Positions 1 through 10,080 of a stretch of 20,185 bases of DNA are shown here, one piece after another (the first letter of the stretch is position 1; each line of letters opens with the position of its first letter). The stretch spans positions 1-20,185 of the forward strand of contig JNEM01010647.1 of assembly GCA_000697335.1 (NCBI GenBank), in the 5' to 3' direction. The DNA comes from Conidiobolus incongruus B7586 (Eukaryota; Entomophthoromycota; Entomophthoromycetes; Entomophthorales; Conidiobolaceae). The notes beneath the pieces were generated by a model. It was not told the DNA's origin and searched no databases. It was given only the letters and a program-made list of their open reading frames with translations. The translations under genes and the position numbers were made by a program.

Positions 1-1948
1 AAAATATTTTAAAATAAATTAATTTTTGAATATTATCTTCTATTTCATATTATAAATCTTTAAATTATATAAAGTAATATTATCACTATAAATATACATC
101 AAATTTAATATATTATAAATGAATAAAATACAAATCATATTTGAATATATAATGAACTTTCAAAAAAGAATGAATTCAATAATGAATTATAGATATTCAT
201 GAAAAGTTTAATTTTTTTTATTAATAAAGGGTTATTTAATATAATTATTTGTTCAAGGATAAGTATATAGATAAAATCTCAACAATACATTACACATTAT
301 CTTAGTTATATTTTGCTAAATTAAGTTAATACACAAATATATCATATTCATGTTTTATTGCATATAAGGGCTGAAACTACACAAAATTCGATTAAATTAC
401 TTTTACAAATTGTGTATTTAATTTCTTTTAAATAAATTAATAGTAAAAGCTATTTTGATAATTTTCAAATAAATGATAAAGGTAATTTTTATCTCATATA
501 ATTTTTTTAAAAAATATATAGCCAAGTTTATCTATTATTAATATTAATCAAATTAAATTTAAAATTAGATTTTAATTCTCAATTTTTTATATAAATTTAA
601 TACATTGTTAAAATTAAATTAAAAAAATATGCTTTTATAATTTTATATCATATTCACTTCGGTTTTATAAATCATATTTAATACAATATACTTAAATAAT
701 TATAAGAACATTAACTTAATTCAATGAACCTTGGACAGAATAATTTCAAAGTTTCGTATTAATTTCATCAAATTAAAAAAACTTTACAATTAACAAAGAA
801 TTAGGTAATTTAACTACTTTGAGTTTTTCTACTCATCATAATAGAATTCTTTTTGCTCTATTGATTGAATAGTTTTTTATATTATTATTAGAGTCGTGAT
901 GAAATTATTTGATTTTACTAAGTAATAGTATATTTATATGGTCTTTTATATATAAATAATGAAAGATAAAATAAAAAATCATCACAAAAAATATCAAATT
1001 ATGATATTTGTAACTTCACTGTAACCTTTCATTAGCGTAATTATTTTTCTTCAATTTTCACACATTTGTCTTTAGCCAATTTAAGCAATTAATGTAACCA
1101 TTAATCCCTTTTTATAACTCAATTTGTTATTTTCATAATTTATGATTTCATTCCAAGTCTCTGAATGATTAATTACCCAATCATTCCAACTCTGATTACC
1201 CATTATAACTGACAATTAGATTATCTTGAAACTTCATAATTAACATAATAACAAACAGTTTGAAAATTATGATTAAATTATTTTTCTAAAATCAACAATT
1301 CATAAAAGATACCAGTTAAAAACGAATTAGCCCTCATCGTAATATTCAATAACAATATACCAAATTCATCATTTCAGATGATACGCTCAATAAGTCCCAA
1401 ATACTAATAAACAGAATGAAAAATGGAAATGAAATGAATTCAATATAGAATCCATTTAATATTATTTGTTTATTTATTATAAATTAATACTGAATTTAAT
1501 AATTAATTAACTTTCTGATATTAAAATATTGTTAGTAGGATAATGGGTTAGTCATTTAGAATAAAATATTAGTTAGTCGTGTAATTTACAAGTTAATTGA
1601 AACTATTATAAATTCTTGAATGAAATAAGTGTGTGATTACATGAGTATCAGTTCAAATAGAAATGACAACGGGTTGAAATACTGATTAAATAATTGACAG
1701 TTGCAGTATTTTTGAAATAATATCACTATAACACTTAATATGAAGATGAAAATATTAATAGTTGGATATAATAAATAGACTTGTTAGTATTGATAATCAA
1801 AAATAGGGTATTAGATTAAATTAACCTGGTATGTTAATGCGACAAGACGCGTAAATAGTTGATTTCAATACTTATAAGATAATTTTGTCAGAGTAAATAA
1901 TAAAAGTTGGGTATAAACTGTGATATGAAATTTCTAGAGAATTTGTTG
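1..1948. other. AT-rich intergenic region, no gene seen
   Basis: No open frame of gene-like composition, tRNA or repeat array could be recognised on either strand. The stretch from about 1800 to 1948 is slightly richer in G+C and lies just downstream of gene A1, so it probably includes the 3' UTR of that minus-strand gene. Confidence 0.6.
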
Positions 1949-2690
1949 TTAACTCCTATTAGATGATGGATCTGTATTTGCTGAAGCTGAGGCATCATTC
2001 TGAGGTGATATTGTCCGCGTCGTTGTCATATCAGAAACAGGCTGACCCGAAGTAGAGGTTCCGGGAAATTCTGGTGCAGGTAAATTATCCAATTCATTTG
2101 TAAGTGGCTTTGGGGGTTCATATGCAGGAGGATCAAGTTGAGCAACCTCATAAGTTGGTGGGGGTAAAGGTAAAGAATCTGGGGCTTCTGGGCTATCTGT
2201 TGTTTCAGGACCACTTTCAACATCCATATTATAATGAAACTGTTCATTTAACAATATTTGAATTTTCCTTAATAACTAAAATATATTTAGTTCATCACAA
2301 ATATAAAAATATGAATATATTTACCAATATTTGATCTAATAAAGTTAAAGTTATAATGCATAGAGCAAATATGGCTAAAGGTTGATAACCGTTTTGTATC
2401 ATGATAACAGCTACTATCATTATTATTGTTAGAGTTAGTAAAAAAGCGAACCTTATTAAGAAAGCTTTATAAATACTCCTCTTTAGATGAGTGATTTGAC
2501 TAAGATCATCGGCCATACTAGCTTGATAAATAGCGTCCACAACATCACCCCTCCAACGAAATGGAATAGGTTCCGGCATTTCATTACTCCGCATAAAGAC
2601 ATTAGTTGTATGATCAGGCACCGTGTTATTATTTTCAGAATTACTATTCGATTCAAATCGAGAATTATAATTCATAGATCTTAAAAACAT
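1949..2690 (-). CDS. Family A gene A1: two-helix membrane protein with tandem PPxY tail
   Basis: Two exons: 2690-2325 and 2275-1949, joined in phase 0 to give 230 residues. Residues 44-56 hold the family block F-R-W-R-G with D-A-I-Y-Q-A-S after it, and a basic stretch (LKRSIYK) precedes helix 1 at about 78-98. Helix 2 is about 103-123. Exon 2 begins with LLRK and carries PPPTY (160-164) and PPAY (171-174), then a Ser/Thr/Pro-rich end. Positive charges before helix 1 and after helix 2 predict that both ends face the cytosol. PPxY motifs are known WW-domain ligands, so a role as membrane adaptor for a Nedd4/Rsp5-type ubiquitin ligase is an inference; no family name is recognised. Its tail is very close to that of A5. 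A start at Met6 is also possible. Confidence 0.85.
2276..2324 (-). other. Intron of gene A1 (49 nt)
   Basis: Reading the minus strand, the donor is TTG/GTAAAT and the acceptor is TTTTAG/TTATTA, with a branch-like GAACTAAAT about 18 nt before the acceptor. Without splicing, exon 1 stops after 9 more codons. Splicing is phase 0 and places a Leu-Leu-Arg-Lys patch directly after helix 2, as in A2 and A5. Confidence 0.85.
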
Positions 2691-4491
2691 TATTATCTTA
2701 GTTTTATATCATAATATAGCAATTAAATATGATATTTTGATATTTTAATTTAGTTGATATGATTTTTAATGATAATTTAATTAGTCAATGAAAAAGTAAC
2801 GACACTAATGATTAAGCTCAATTTATTTAAAATCGCTATCAGGTGACATTGTCTGATTGTTGCATTGAAGATATTCTTGGTGTTCCTTTTTATTGGACAA
2901 TACAAAATATTGAAATTTTTGCAATTTCAAGGAGGTTACTCTCCAAAACACTAGTCTTAAAATTAAACAAGAACTTTTGGAAAAACAGTTGATCCCAATT
3001 TACCTAATTGTGACCTAAATAATTGGGTAATCTTTTAACTTTATCTGGGTATGGTTTTAAAAGTTAAAAATTACATCCAAATGATTTTTTTATATTTTCA
3101 AATTACAATAAAGTTATTATAATATAACTGAAATATGATTAATAAAGAATATATTACTACTGATCCAACTTTTTTAATGTTTTCCAATTTATTTTGAAAT
3201 GTCTTAGTATTACTCAAATTAAAAACATTATTATTTATTCATTTGTTCATGGCATTGTGATATTTTATTGATGGGTAGCATATTCAGTCTAAATTTATTA
3301 TAATATTTATAACATTAACAAAATAAAAACTAGACAACTTTTTAAATTCAACCACAATATATTATTCTAAATTTCCTTAATATTCATTGAAATAATTCAA
3401 TGTTATTAACATATTGATGACGATTTTTGTATTTGATTAAATTGATTATTTCTCAACACAAATAAGTTGCCTAATTACAGTTATTATAATTCAGTAAATG
3501 AGAATAAATCAAAATTCCATTACTCATTTGAAAGTCATTTTGATTGAAAATTTTTAGATGACCTTGGTCCGTATTTGAGAAATAATTAATTCAAAGAAAA
3601 ATACTAGGTATATAATTAAGATTGAATTTATAAATTTTTTATTTCATTTTATGAAATATTCCATGTAGAATTTTGACTAAAAAACTTTGAGAGGATTATT
3701 AATTTTGGATTATTCAATTTAGATTATTGGCAAACAAAATTAATATCAAAAAATGTAAAAATATATTAAACCATTAATTCATACTATAAATCTATTCAAT
3801 TGGTTTCGGTAGATTATGAGATCAAACCAAATTACTCTAACATATTGTTAATTATTAAATGAATTTAATACTATTCTAAATAATCCTAACCAAAAGGTAA
3901 AGAAATATTTGGTATAAAAAATGGATCAATTAATAGTGCTCGTTACCATTAATGTTGGTTTAAATATTTGTTGGATTGTTTAGAATTAAGTGGTTATTAA
4001 CTAACTAAATATAGTCATGAAAATTATGGAGAATCGCTGGTTACCTATTTTGAGATTGTTACTTGGATACTTTAGGCTAAACAATACTTGAACAGATTAT
4101 TGCTGAAGTGATGCGAGCATTGAATTGTTATGCATTTTACAAGAATGAATTGAAGGTATTTTTAGACTTAAAAACCGTAATATTAAAAAAATCATGCCAA
4201 GGTTCAAAATTGAAAGTTCCCAATTAAGTAATAGATTTGAGGGTCTTTTATTTACAATTGAGAACTGATTTAATTATCATACAAAGATTTCATCATTATG
4301 TATAAATGAATGCGATATGAAAAGGTTGAATGATGAGATAATTATAAATGCTCATTTTTTAGTTGAATTCACCTAGATAAAATGCTATTCATTGATATCT
4401 CTAATGCTGAATAAGTATTCGATTAGAATCCATTAATGTTATAGAGAGCTATAGGAATACAGATACTAGCTCAAAGTAGTTATCTGTTATA
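2691..4491. other. AT-rich intergenic region between A1 and A2
   Basis: This holds the 5' flank of A1 and the 3' flank of A2. Two patches (about 2820-2960 and 4020-4230) are richer in G+C than the rest, but neither shows family motifs or a convincing open frame. A short perfect inverted repeat (ATTTCAT/ATGAAAT, 3-nt loop) sits near 3641. Nothing else is supported. Confidence 0.55.
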
Positions 4492-5242
4492 TCAAGTATT
4501 TTCTGAATGAGGTGACGAAGTTGAATTATTAAATCGATTTCCACTATTTTGATCAATATGAACACTAGATATCGATGATGAATGATGAATAGAACCACTC
4601 ATATCTATCTGAATATACTTTGGAGGCTCATAAGCTGGAGGATCCAACCTAGCAATCTGGTAAATAGGTGGCGGAACAGCGATTTGAACAGTTTCTTGGT
4701 TGTTACAAATCATTGGAAGTGTTCTAGTAGATTCTTGTTGACAAACTATGGGATAATTGATCATGCTTAATATTTTCTTCAATGACTAAATCAAGTATTA
4801 GTAAATCAATATTATATTTCAATGAACAAAATTGACTCACATGGTAATTATGTAAAATTACAATTAAATTTGCAACTAATTCGATTATTACTGTGAATAA
4901 AATATCTTTAGTGATTACCCATATGACACTAGCAACGCCCACACAGAGTACAAGGCCATATGCCATTCTAAATAAATAAGCCCGACCAATACTGCGTCTG
5001 AGATGTGTGATCTGGGTATCATTTTGAGCTTTCCCCGCCTGTTCTACAGCATCAGAAACGCTACCACGCCACACAAATGGGGGCTCTTCCAAAGCTGGTA
5101 GTGCACTGGTACTGAAGTTTGAAGTGGAATCACTGGAGGAGATTTGAGTATTAGAGTGTTGAATTTCATTATTATTATTATTATTTGATTTGGATGAATA
5201 CCATTTAAATATTTTAAAAAATTTCAACATATGATTAGTCAT
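4492..5242 (-). CDS. Family A gene A2: two-helix membrane protein with tandem PPxY tail
   Basis: Exons 5242-4841 and 4785-4492 join in phase 0 to give 231 residues, with the longest N-terminus of the family: a basic/aromatic start (MLKFFKIFKW), a poly-Asn run at about 20-25 coded by AAT repeats, and a Ser-rich stretch. The conserved block is F-V-W-R-G-S at 56-61 with D-A-V-E-Q-A-G after it, then LRRSIGRAY before helix 1 (about 91-111). Helix 2 is about 113-133. Exon 2 starts SLKKILSMINYP, the same arrangement as A5 (FMRKLLSMVENP). It carries PPPIY (172-176) and PPAY (183-186), then a Ser/Asn-rich end. Inferred role: a membrane adaptor presenting PY motifs in the cytosol. Met5 could be the true start instead of Met1. 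Confidence 0.85.
4786..4840 (-). other. Intron of gene A2 (55 nt)
   Basis: On the minus strand the donor is CAT/GTGAGT and the acceptor GATTTAG/TCATTG. A near-perfect yeast-type branch point, TTACTAATAC, lies about 15 nt before the acceptor. Reading straight through the intron happens to stay open but leads into the wrong frame, losing both PY motifs. Phase-0 splicing restores the frame that contains them. Confidence 0.88.
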
Positions 5243-5842
5243 TCAACAGATATTATAAAATAAATTTAACAAAATTTCTATTGAGGAATCATTTGACCTA
5301 TTTATATCATTTTTTTAAAATTGTAGCCAAAACTGGTGACTTCAATCAAGTATCCACCAATGTTTAATTTATTGCATAGTTTTCAATTAATTAGAGGAGT
5401 AAAATTGGTTTGAATGTAATTGATTAGAATATAATATTTAGGCGATATTGTCTAATAAGATTAATACTAAAATAAATAAACTATTAGTAAGATGATCCTT
5501 ATAAAAATTTAGAATTATTCAGAATGGTTATTATTTATATAGGTATGGAATATTTAGTTATCATATTTGAGTTTAAAATACATTACTTTTGAAACATTGG
5601 TAATACATGCATTAGGTAGTTTGATTAAAACAATTCAATGCATATTTATATTCACAATTGATTGGAACTTGGAAATAAAGCTAAACTGAATTGAAGAAAT
5701 ATTGGAGTGATAAATATTGCTAAATTTGGTTAAATGAAGATAGATTAAAATCATAAGATTTTTTTAATACCAACATGATATAAAAAATGAGATTAAAAAA
5801 GATATTTAGGAAATTATAAACATTATTTTTCAGAGTTAATAT
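5243..5842. other. AT-rich intergenic region upstream of A2 and of the tRNA-Asp-like gene
   Basis: No gene was recognised. It contains the putative promoter side of A2 (minus strand) and the 5' flank of the tRNA-like element. No individual promoter element can be distinguished from the AT-rich background. Confidence 0.5.
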
Positions 5843-5914
5843 TCTTCGATAGTATAGTGGTAAGTATATCCCCCTATCACGCGGGTAGCCTGAGTCCAAT
5901 TCCTAGTCGGAGAG
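5843..5914 (+). tRNA. tRNA-Asp-like gene (anticodon ATC), probably decayed
   Basis: The 72-nt unit aligns throughout with eukaryotic tRNA-Asp. The acceptor strands TCTTCGA and TCGGAGA pair fully (one T-G wobble), the D-arm/A-box region TAGTATAGTGGTAAGTAT is near consensus, and a run of eight T about 12 nt downstream is a good Pol III stop. Against function: the anticodon loop CTATCAC gives ATC where GTC is normal, the anticodon stem and T stem each have a C-C or A-C mismatch, and the T loop is TCCAATT, lacking the almost universal T at position 55. The B box is therefore weak. It is most likely a pseudogene or a fast-diverging copy. Confidence 0.65.
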
Positions 5915-6391
5915 GTTTGATACAATTTTTTTTAAGTTTTTATCATAAAATCATAATTTTTGTAAATAGGATTATTACTAAAGATTCAAAATAATATATT
6001 TCTATTCATCATTATATGATTATATCAGTCTCATATATGTTATATATTTATTATTATTATTTTCTGCTTACATTCAGATACAAATTCTTTATCAAATATT
6101 TCAAAGAATTTTCAATTTACTTGTAGTTCATATATAATAATTAAATATCTTTCAATATTCAATATATTTTGAATAATATTATATATTCTGTTTTTAACCC
6201 ACAAACATCATGATATTGTAATATTAGGGATTTTATAATTATCAATAACAATTTCTCATATTTAAACTCACTCAAAATCAAAAAAGTCAAATAATTTGAA
6301 ACAATAATCATATTTTATTAAAAAATTATGGGACCAAAATCAACTTAAATTCAGTGACTGCTTGCAATTTCAATTCATGATAATTTAGCCA
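5915..6391. other. Pol III stop run and AT-rich 5' flank of A3
   Basis: The T8 run at about 5926-5933 fits termination of the tRNA-like transcript. The rest is AT-rich flank of A3. A seven-codon upstream ATG frame near 6328 (ATG GGA CCA ... TAA) precedes the A3 start. No other feature is visible. Confidence 0.5.
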
Positions 6392-6985
6392 ATGACCCAA
6401 TCAAATCGTACTAACGACGGATTGCCAGGATATTCCAACGATGTGGTCGAAGAAGAAGTACCTTTCATATGGCGCGGAAGTCTGGAAGATGCGCTGATGC
6501 AAGCAAGCCAATCGTCTGACGAAGCCCAAATATTTGAATTGAAATTCAGTCTTTTTAAGTATACTCTAGCTAATATTATCATTCATATTACGGTAAATTT
6601 AATGATTTATTTTGTTATTCAAACTCAGTTTGAAGTGGACGATTGGTACCAGGTTGATTTAATATTTTATGCTATAACCATATTACTAATATTATATCAT
6701 ATAATAGTAAGTTGAAATGATTTTAACTATTTGACTTTATTAACTTCAATATAGTGGTATTGTATTATATCATATAAAATTAGTTACGCACAATATTATC
6801 TGAACCCAAATTATCATGAGTACTCAAGACCTGATGCACTTTTTCATTCCCAATCAAACCCTCAACTCTGGTCACCGCCTCCCGAATATCGCTCTATATT
6901 TTTTAACCCACCTAACTATGGCACTATTAACAATACTCAAGATGATTTAGAAGATTGTAACTCTACTAATAATCAAGTGAGTTAA
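6392..6985 (+). CDS. Family A gene A3: divergent two-helix PPxY membrane protein
   Basis: Exons 6392-6706 and 6755-6985 join in phase 0 to give 181 residues. The N-terminus is short and already holds an LPxY motif (LPGY, 11-14). The family block is F-I-W-R-G-S at 25-30 with D-A-L-M-Q-A-S after it, then ELKFSLFKYTL before helix 1 (about 58-77). Helix 2 is about 88-107. The tail is unlike those of A1, A2 and A5: rich in Tyr, Asn and Ser, with PPPEY (146-150) and PPNY (157-160), and ending QVS. The 10-residue distance between the two motif tyrosines is nevertheless the same as in its paralogues. Exon 2 has no basic patch as strong as in A2/A5 (only K113). Inferred role as for the other members; the divergent tail suggests a different partner preference. 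Confidence 0.82.
6707..6754 (+). other. Intron of gene A3 (48 nt)
   Basis: The donor ATA/GTAAGT is the best in the window and the acceptor is AATATAG/TGG. TATTAAC, a good branch point, ends 11 nt before the acceptor. Without splicing the frame stops two codons after the donor. Splicing in phase 0 adds 76 residues containing both PY motifs. Confidence 0.87.
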
Positions 6986-8095
6986 TATTTCATTTTAGAT
7001 CTATTATATTCTGTAATTTTAAAATAATTAATCGTTTAACTATAAATAAACTTTCATAATATTCTTAAATATTATTTTGAATGAAAATTGAATTAGATTT
7101 AAAGAACTGATCATATCACAATATGAATAATAATATTATCTATACTATTTTGAGAATAAATCGGATATAAAATGTATAAGCAATATTAAGTAGTAGCACT
7201 TAAATGACCATACTATTCAGCTAAAATTATAGTGGCAATGGTTCTTGAATCCAGACAATGTATATTAATTTAAATTAAATTTATCAAAGAATAATATTGG
7301 AAATGAAATTGATGTATTATTGCTGCAATCATCTATTCCCAATAAAATATTCTAATAAATAATTTAGAGTAGCGTTTCAATACTTAAAACTATTGCTCTA
7401 TTTAATTATTATTAAATATTATAGTGGATATTTTTTATTATTTCATTTTCATTTATAATACAATAAATTTAAAAATCATTAACTAATCAATTAACAGCAG
7501 TATATCCTTAAAAAGATATTAGATTACTATAGTTGTTAGTGCTAATAAAATATTGAATATTGATTCTATTTTATAATTTTTAATTTAAAATTCCTCAGTA
7601 AAAAATTTTAATTTTATTAATTTTATAGTAAATTAGGTTTTAAATAAATTTTAATATAATTCAATTGCTCTTAATGGTATTTATATTTAAGTTGATTTAT
7701 TAATACATGGCAACAACTGATACTACATCTTATTTGTATAGTGTATACTTGTTCCATTTATTACTAAATAGGCTAATTTGTATATTTAACTTCTAATTTG
7801 ATAACTGTTCAAATAACATGAGCAGAATAAATTTAATTTATTAATAGCTATAAAATTTGAATAAAGTTCGAATTTTATATTAACAATATCGGATTTAAAT
7901 TTTTGTTGAAATTGAATGCAACAATATATATTAATTATAGAAAATAGTGTATTTTGAATAAACAGAAGAATTCAATAATTTACATTGAATCCTGTAAAAT
8001 TAAACAAAGATCCAGTTAGCTTTAGTAACTTATCATGATTCTATAAAAATTTGTAATTGCTAAATAATCAACAATTTGATCCAATAATACTCAAA
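6986..8095. other. AT-rich intergenic region between A3 and A4
   Basis: Nothing gene-like is recognised here. A partial read-on past the A3 stop would need an intron of about 22 nt, which is shorter than any other in the window, so the A3 stop at 6983-6985 is taken as real. Confidence 0.55.
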
Positions 8096-8676
8096 ATGGC
8101 TAGCAGAAGTCAACCTATGCATCTTCTTTATATAAGCTATTACCAGAATACAATATATACTGATAATGGAGCTTTTAATATTAAATTTCCATGCGAAATA
8201 GGTATAAATATCCAGGATTGTTTGAGACAGTCGTTGAATTTAATCAACTCAATCATATAAAAAATCAAGCGTAGGATCATTCAATATATTGAACTACTAA
8301 TGTTATGCTCATTAACTGTATGTATCATGATAACAGTCCTATTCTTGATCTTATTCCTAACTTTAATTGTTCTCACAATTACTAAGATCTCAATCATTGG
8401 GTTTATTATAATATATTACATGTTAGTAATCAATGTCAATTCTAAATCACTTTCAATAAATTTGTATTAACCTTTATATACTATTGTTGAATTTCATGGT
8501 GAGTTTTTGAAAAATACTTTCAAATGATCGATTACTATTATCACTTTTTGATAGAAATCTCTCAGGTTGCTTGGAGTTTGAATGAGCAAGATATGTGTTT
8601 ACCTCCTCCCAACTACCATGTAGAATGGCCTGTACCTCTTCCCTCATATGGTCCAACAATTGAAGAAAATCACTAG
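8096..8676 (+). pseudogene. Family A locus A4, broken copy
   Basis: Starting at ATG 8096, the frame reads through a degraded family block: F-P-C-E-I-G, then D-C-L-R-Q-S aligned with D-A-L-M-Q-A-S of A3. It meets an in-frame TAA at 8258-8260. The same frame then continues with KIKRRIIQYIE and a long two-helix hydrophobic stretch to about 8425, matching the rest of exon 1. A donor-like TTA/GTAATC lies at 8426, at the same place as in the other members. No acceptor occurs at the usual 48-55 nt; the first in-phase one is CTCTCAG/GTT at 8565, which would make a 140-nt intron. The tail then reads PPPNY and LPSY and ends at TAG 8674-8676. The Trp-Arg-Gly core of the block is lost. A functional gene with unusual splicing is possible but less likely. 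Confidence 0.65.
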
Positions 8677-9769
8677 AGTACTTTCATATACATTAGTGAG
8701 GATCACAATCCAATTTATCACTTTCTTCAACAATTGGACAAACTCCTATTCAGTAATAGATGTTATTGATATTCTCAATCTCGACAACCTATTATATACT
8801 TGTTTAATACTTTTAATCAGATTTTATAATACATTTTTATTCATTTTGAATCATTGTCAATCCCTAATTAGAATTCAAATATCTCTATCAAATTATTAAA
8901 AATAGAAATATTAAATTTTGAAATAATTATAAAAGATATATTTTATAGATTAATCAAATATAGTTATAAACTATTTAACAATTTAGAGAGCTTTATTCAA
9001 TTCAGAAATTATATTATTAATTGACAATATTATCTTATAATTTTTGAATCATTATTTGATATATAATAATTGTATATGATTCACTAATTGAAAATGAAAA
9101 TGATATATTATCATATTAATATTTTATTTTAATATTTGTTAAATTATAAAATTTGAAAATCTTTAATAATAAATTAATTTTCATTTATTATATTATATTC
9201 ATCTTTGAATCTCTAGTACATATTTTGATTGAAATTATATATAAGAATATTATAGAAATTTAAAAAAGATATTAGAAATATTTATAAGATTTCACAAAAA
9301 TTAAAATATTGGTAATTGACTAATAATATAACAAAATACTTTGATTCAAAATTTTATTATTTTAATTTATAAAATAAATAGATAAAGTTATTAAATAATT
9401 TCTAAAATTATAAAAAATCCAATTGAAATATTAGCAATATTTAAATTTAACCAATCAATAAATAATAACTTAGAATATATAATTTAATATAAACAGATTT
9501 TATTAATTTTAGTATTCTCAGTTTAAAAGTATTTTAATATTTTTGGCAATAGATTATTTATATGTAGAACCTGAATTTTCATAATATAGAAATCAAATAA
9601 ATATAGATTTTTAAAGGAATGATGATAAATAATCTGACATATTATTGAAATATAAAAAACCATCAAGTTAACTAACAATCCTAATAAATTAGTTTCAGTT
9701 ATTTAAAATAATATAATTGATTATGATATTATAGCTCTAACAATAGCTAGAAGAATATTAATAATAGAA
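8677..9769. other. AT-rich intergenic region, no gene seen
   Basis: Extremely AT-rich with many short A/T runs. A chance open frame covers 8648-8899, but its composition is that of the spacer and it has no family motif. Nothing else is supported. Confidence 0.55.
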
Positions 9770-10030
9770 AAGAAAGTAGCTTGCTTGTGGTTTATTTAAA
9801 AGTTTGTGTTAAGATACTTTATAGGGTTTAATGGGTTTCACCTAAAATTAAAGATAGTGATAAAAATGTATCTTAACAATAGTTGTTATATAAATCATTT
9901 ATTGGCTGTAGGTAGTGTAAAGAAGTATATTAGGTCTTCAGAAAAATAAAATCTTAAAGTGGTGTGATAGGTATTTTAGGGTTGTATCTCCATAAAGTAA
10001 TAGGATATAGGAGAAAGTTAGTTAAGTAAG
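9770..10030. other. G-skewed block of unknown origin with a long hairpin
   Basis: By hand count, 9781-10020 holds about 50 G and 15 C on the plus strand, far from the balanced spacers around it, with many TAGG words. Inside it, 9807-9878 can fold into one long imperfect hairpin. It has an 11-bp base (TGTTAAGATAC with GTATCTTAACA), then TTTAT/ATAAA, then TTTAAT/ATTAAA, then GGT/ACC at the tip. No open frame accounts for it. It could be a non-coding RNA or the end of the decayed repeat that follows. Confidence 0.4.
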
Positions 10031-10080
10031 TTATTATCTAGATAACCACTATATTATTTTAATATTACTTTATAATTTAA

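Noticed and set aside
2026-2334. Open frames overlapping A1 exon 2 in other frames (2026-2247 minus, 2104-2334 plus)
   Set aside because: They are shadows of the G+C-richer exon, and their products lack any motif. The A1 frame has the PY motifs and the paralogues.
2487-2684. Plus-strand frame opposite A1 exon 1
   Set aside because: Antisense shadow; composition follows the real exon.
4081-4224. Open stretch of about 48 codons including a 38-codon frame starting MRALNCYAFY
   Set aside because: A run of this length is expected several times by chance in six frames of 20 kb, and no motif or splice partner supports it.
4582-4770. Plus-strand frame opposite A2 exon 2
   Set aside because: Antisense shadow of the PY-tail exon.
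6385-6582. Minus-strand frame opposite A3 exon 1
   Set aside because: Antisense shadow; no relatives in the window, whereas the plus strand matches family A.
8474-8659. Minus-strand frame of 61 codons opposite the A4 tail
   Set aside because: The plus strand carries the PPPNY/LPSY tail, so this frame is a by-product of the remnant's higher G+C content.
8648-8899. Plus-strand frame of 83 codons, hydrophobic
   Set aside because: It starts inside the A4 remnant in another frame and continues into spacer-like sequence. Hydrophobic products are expected from AT-rich chance frames.
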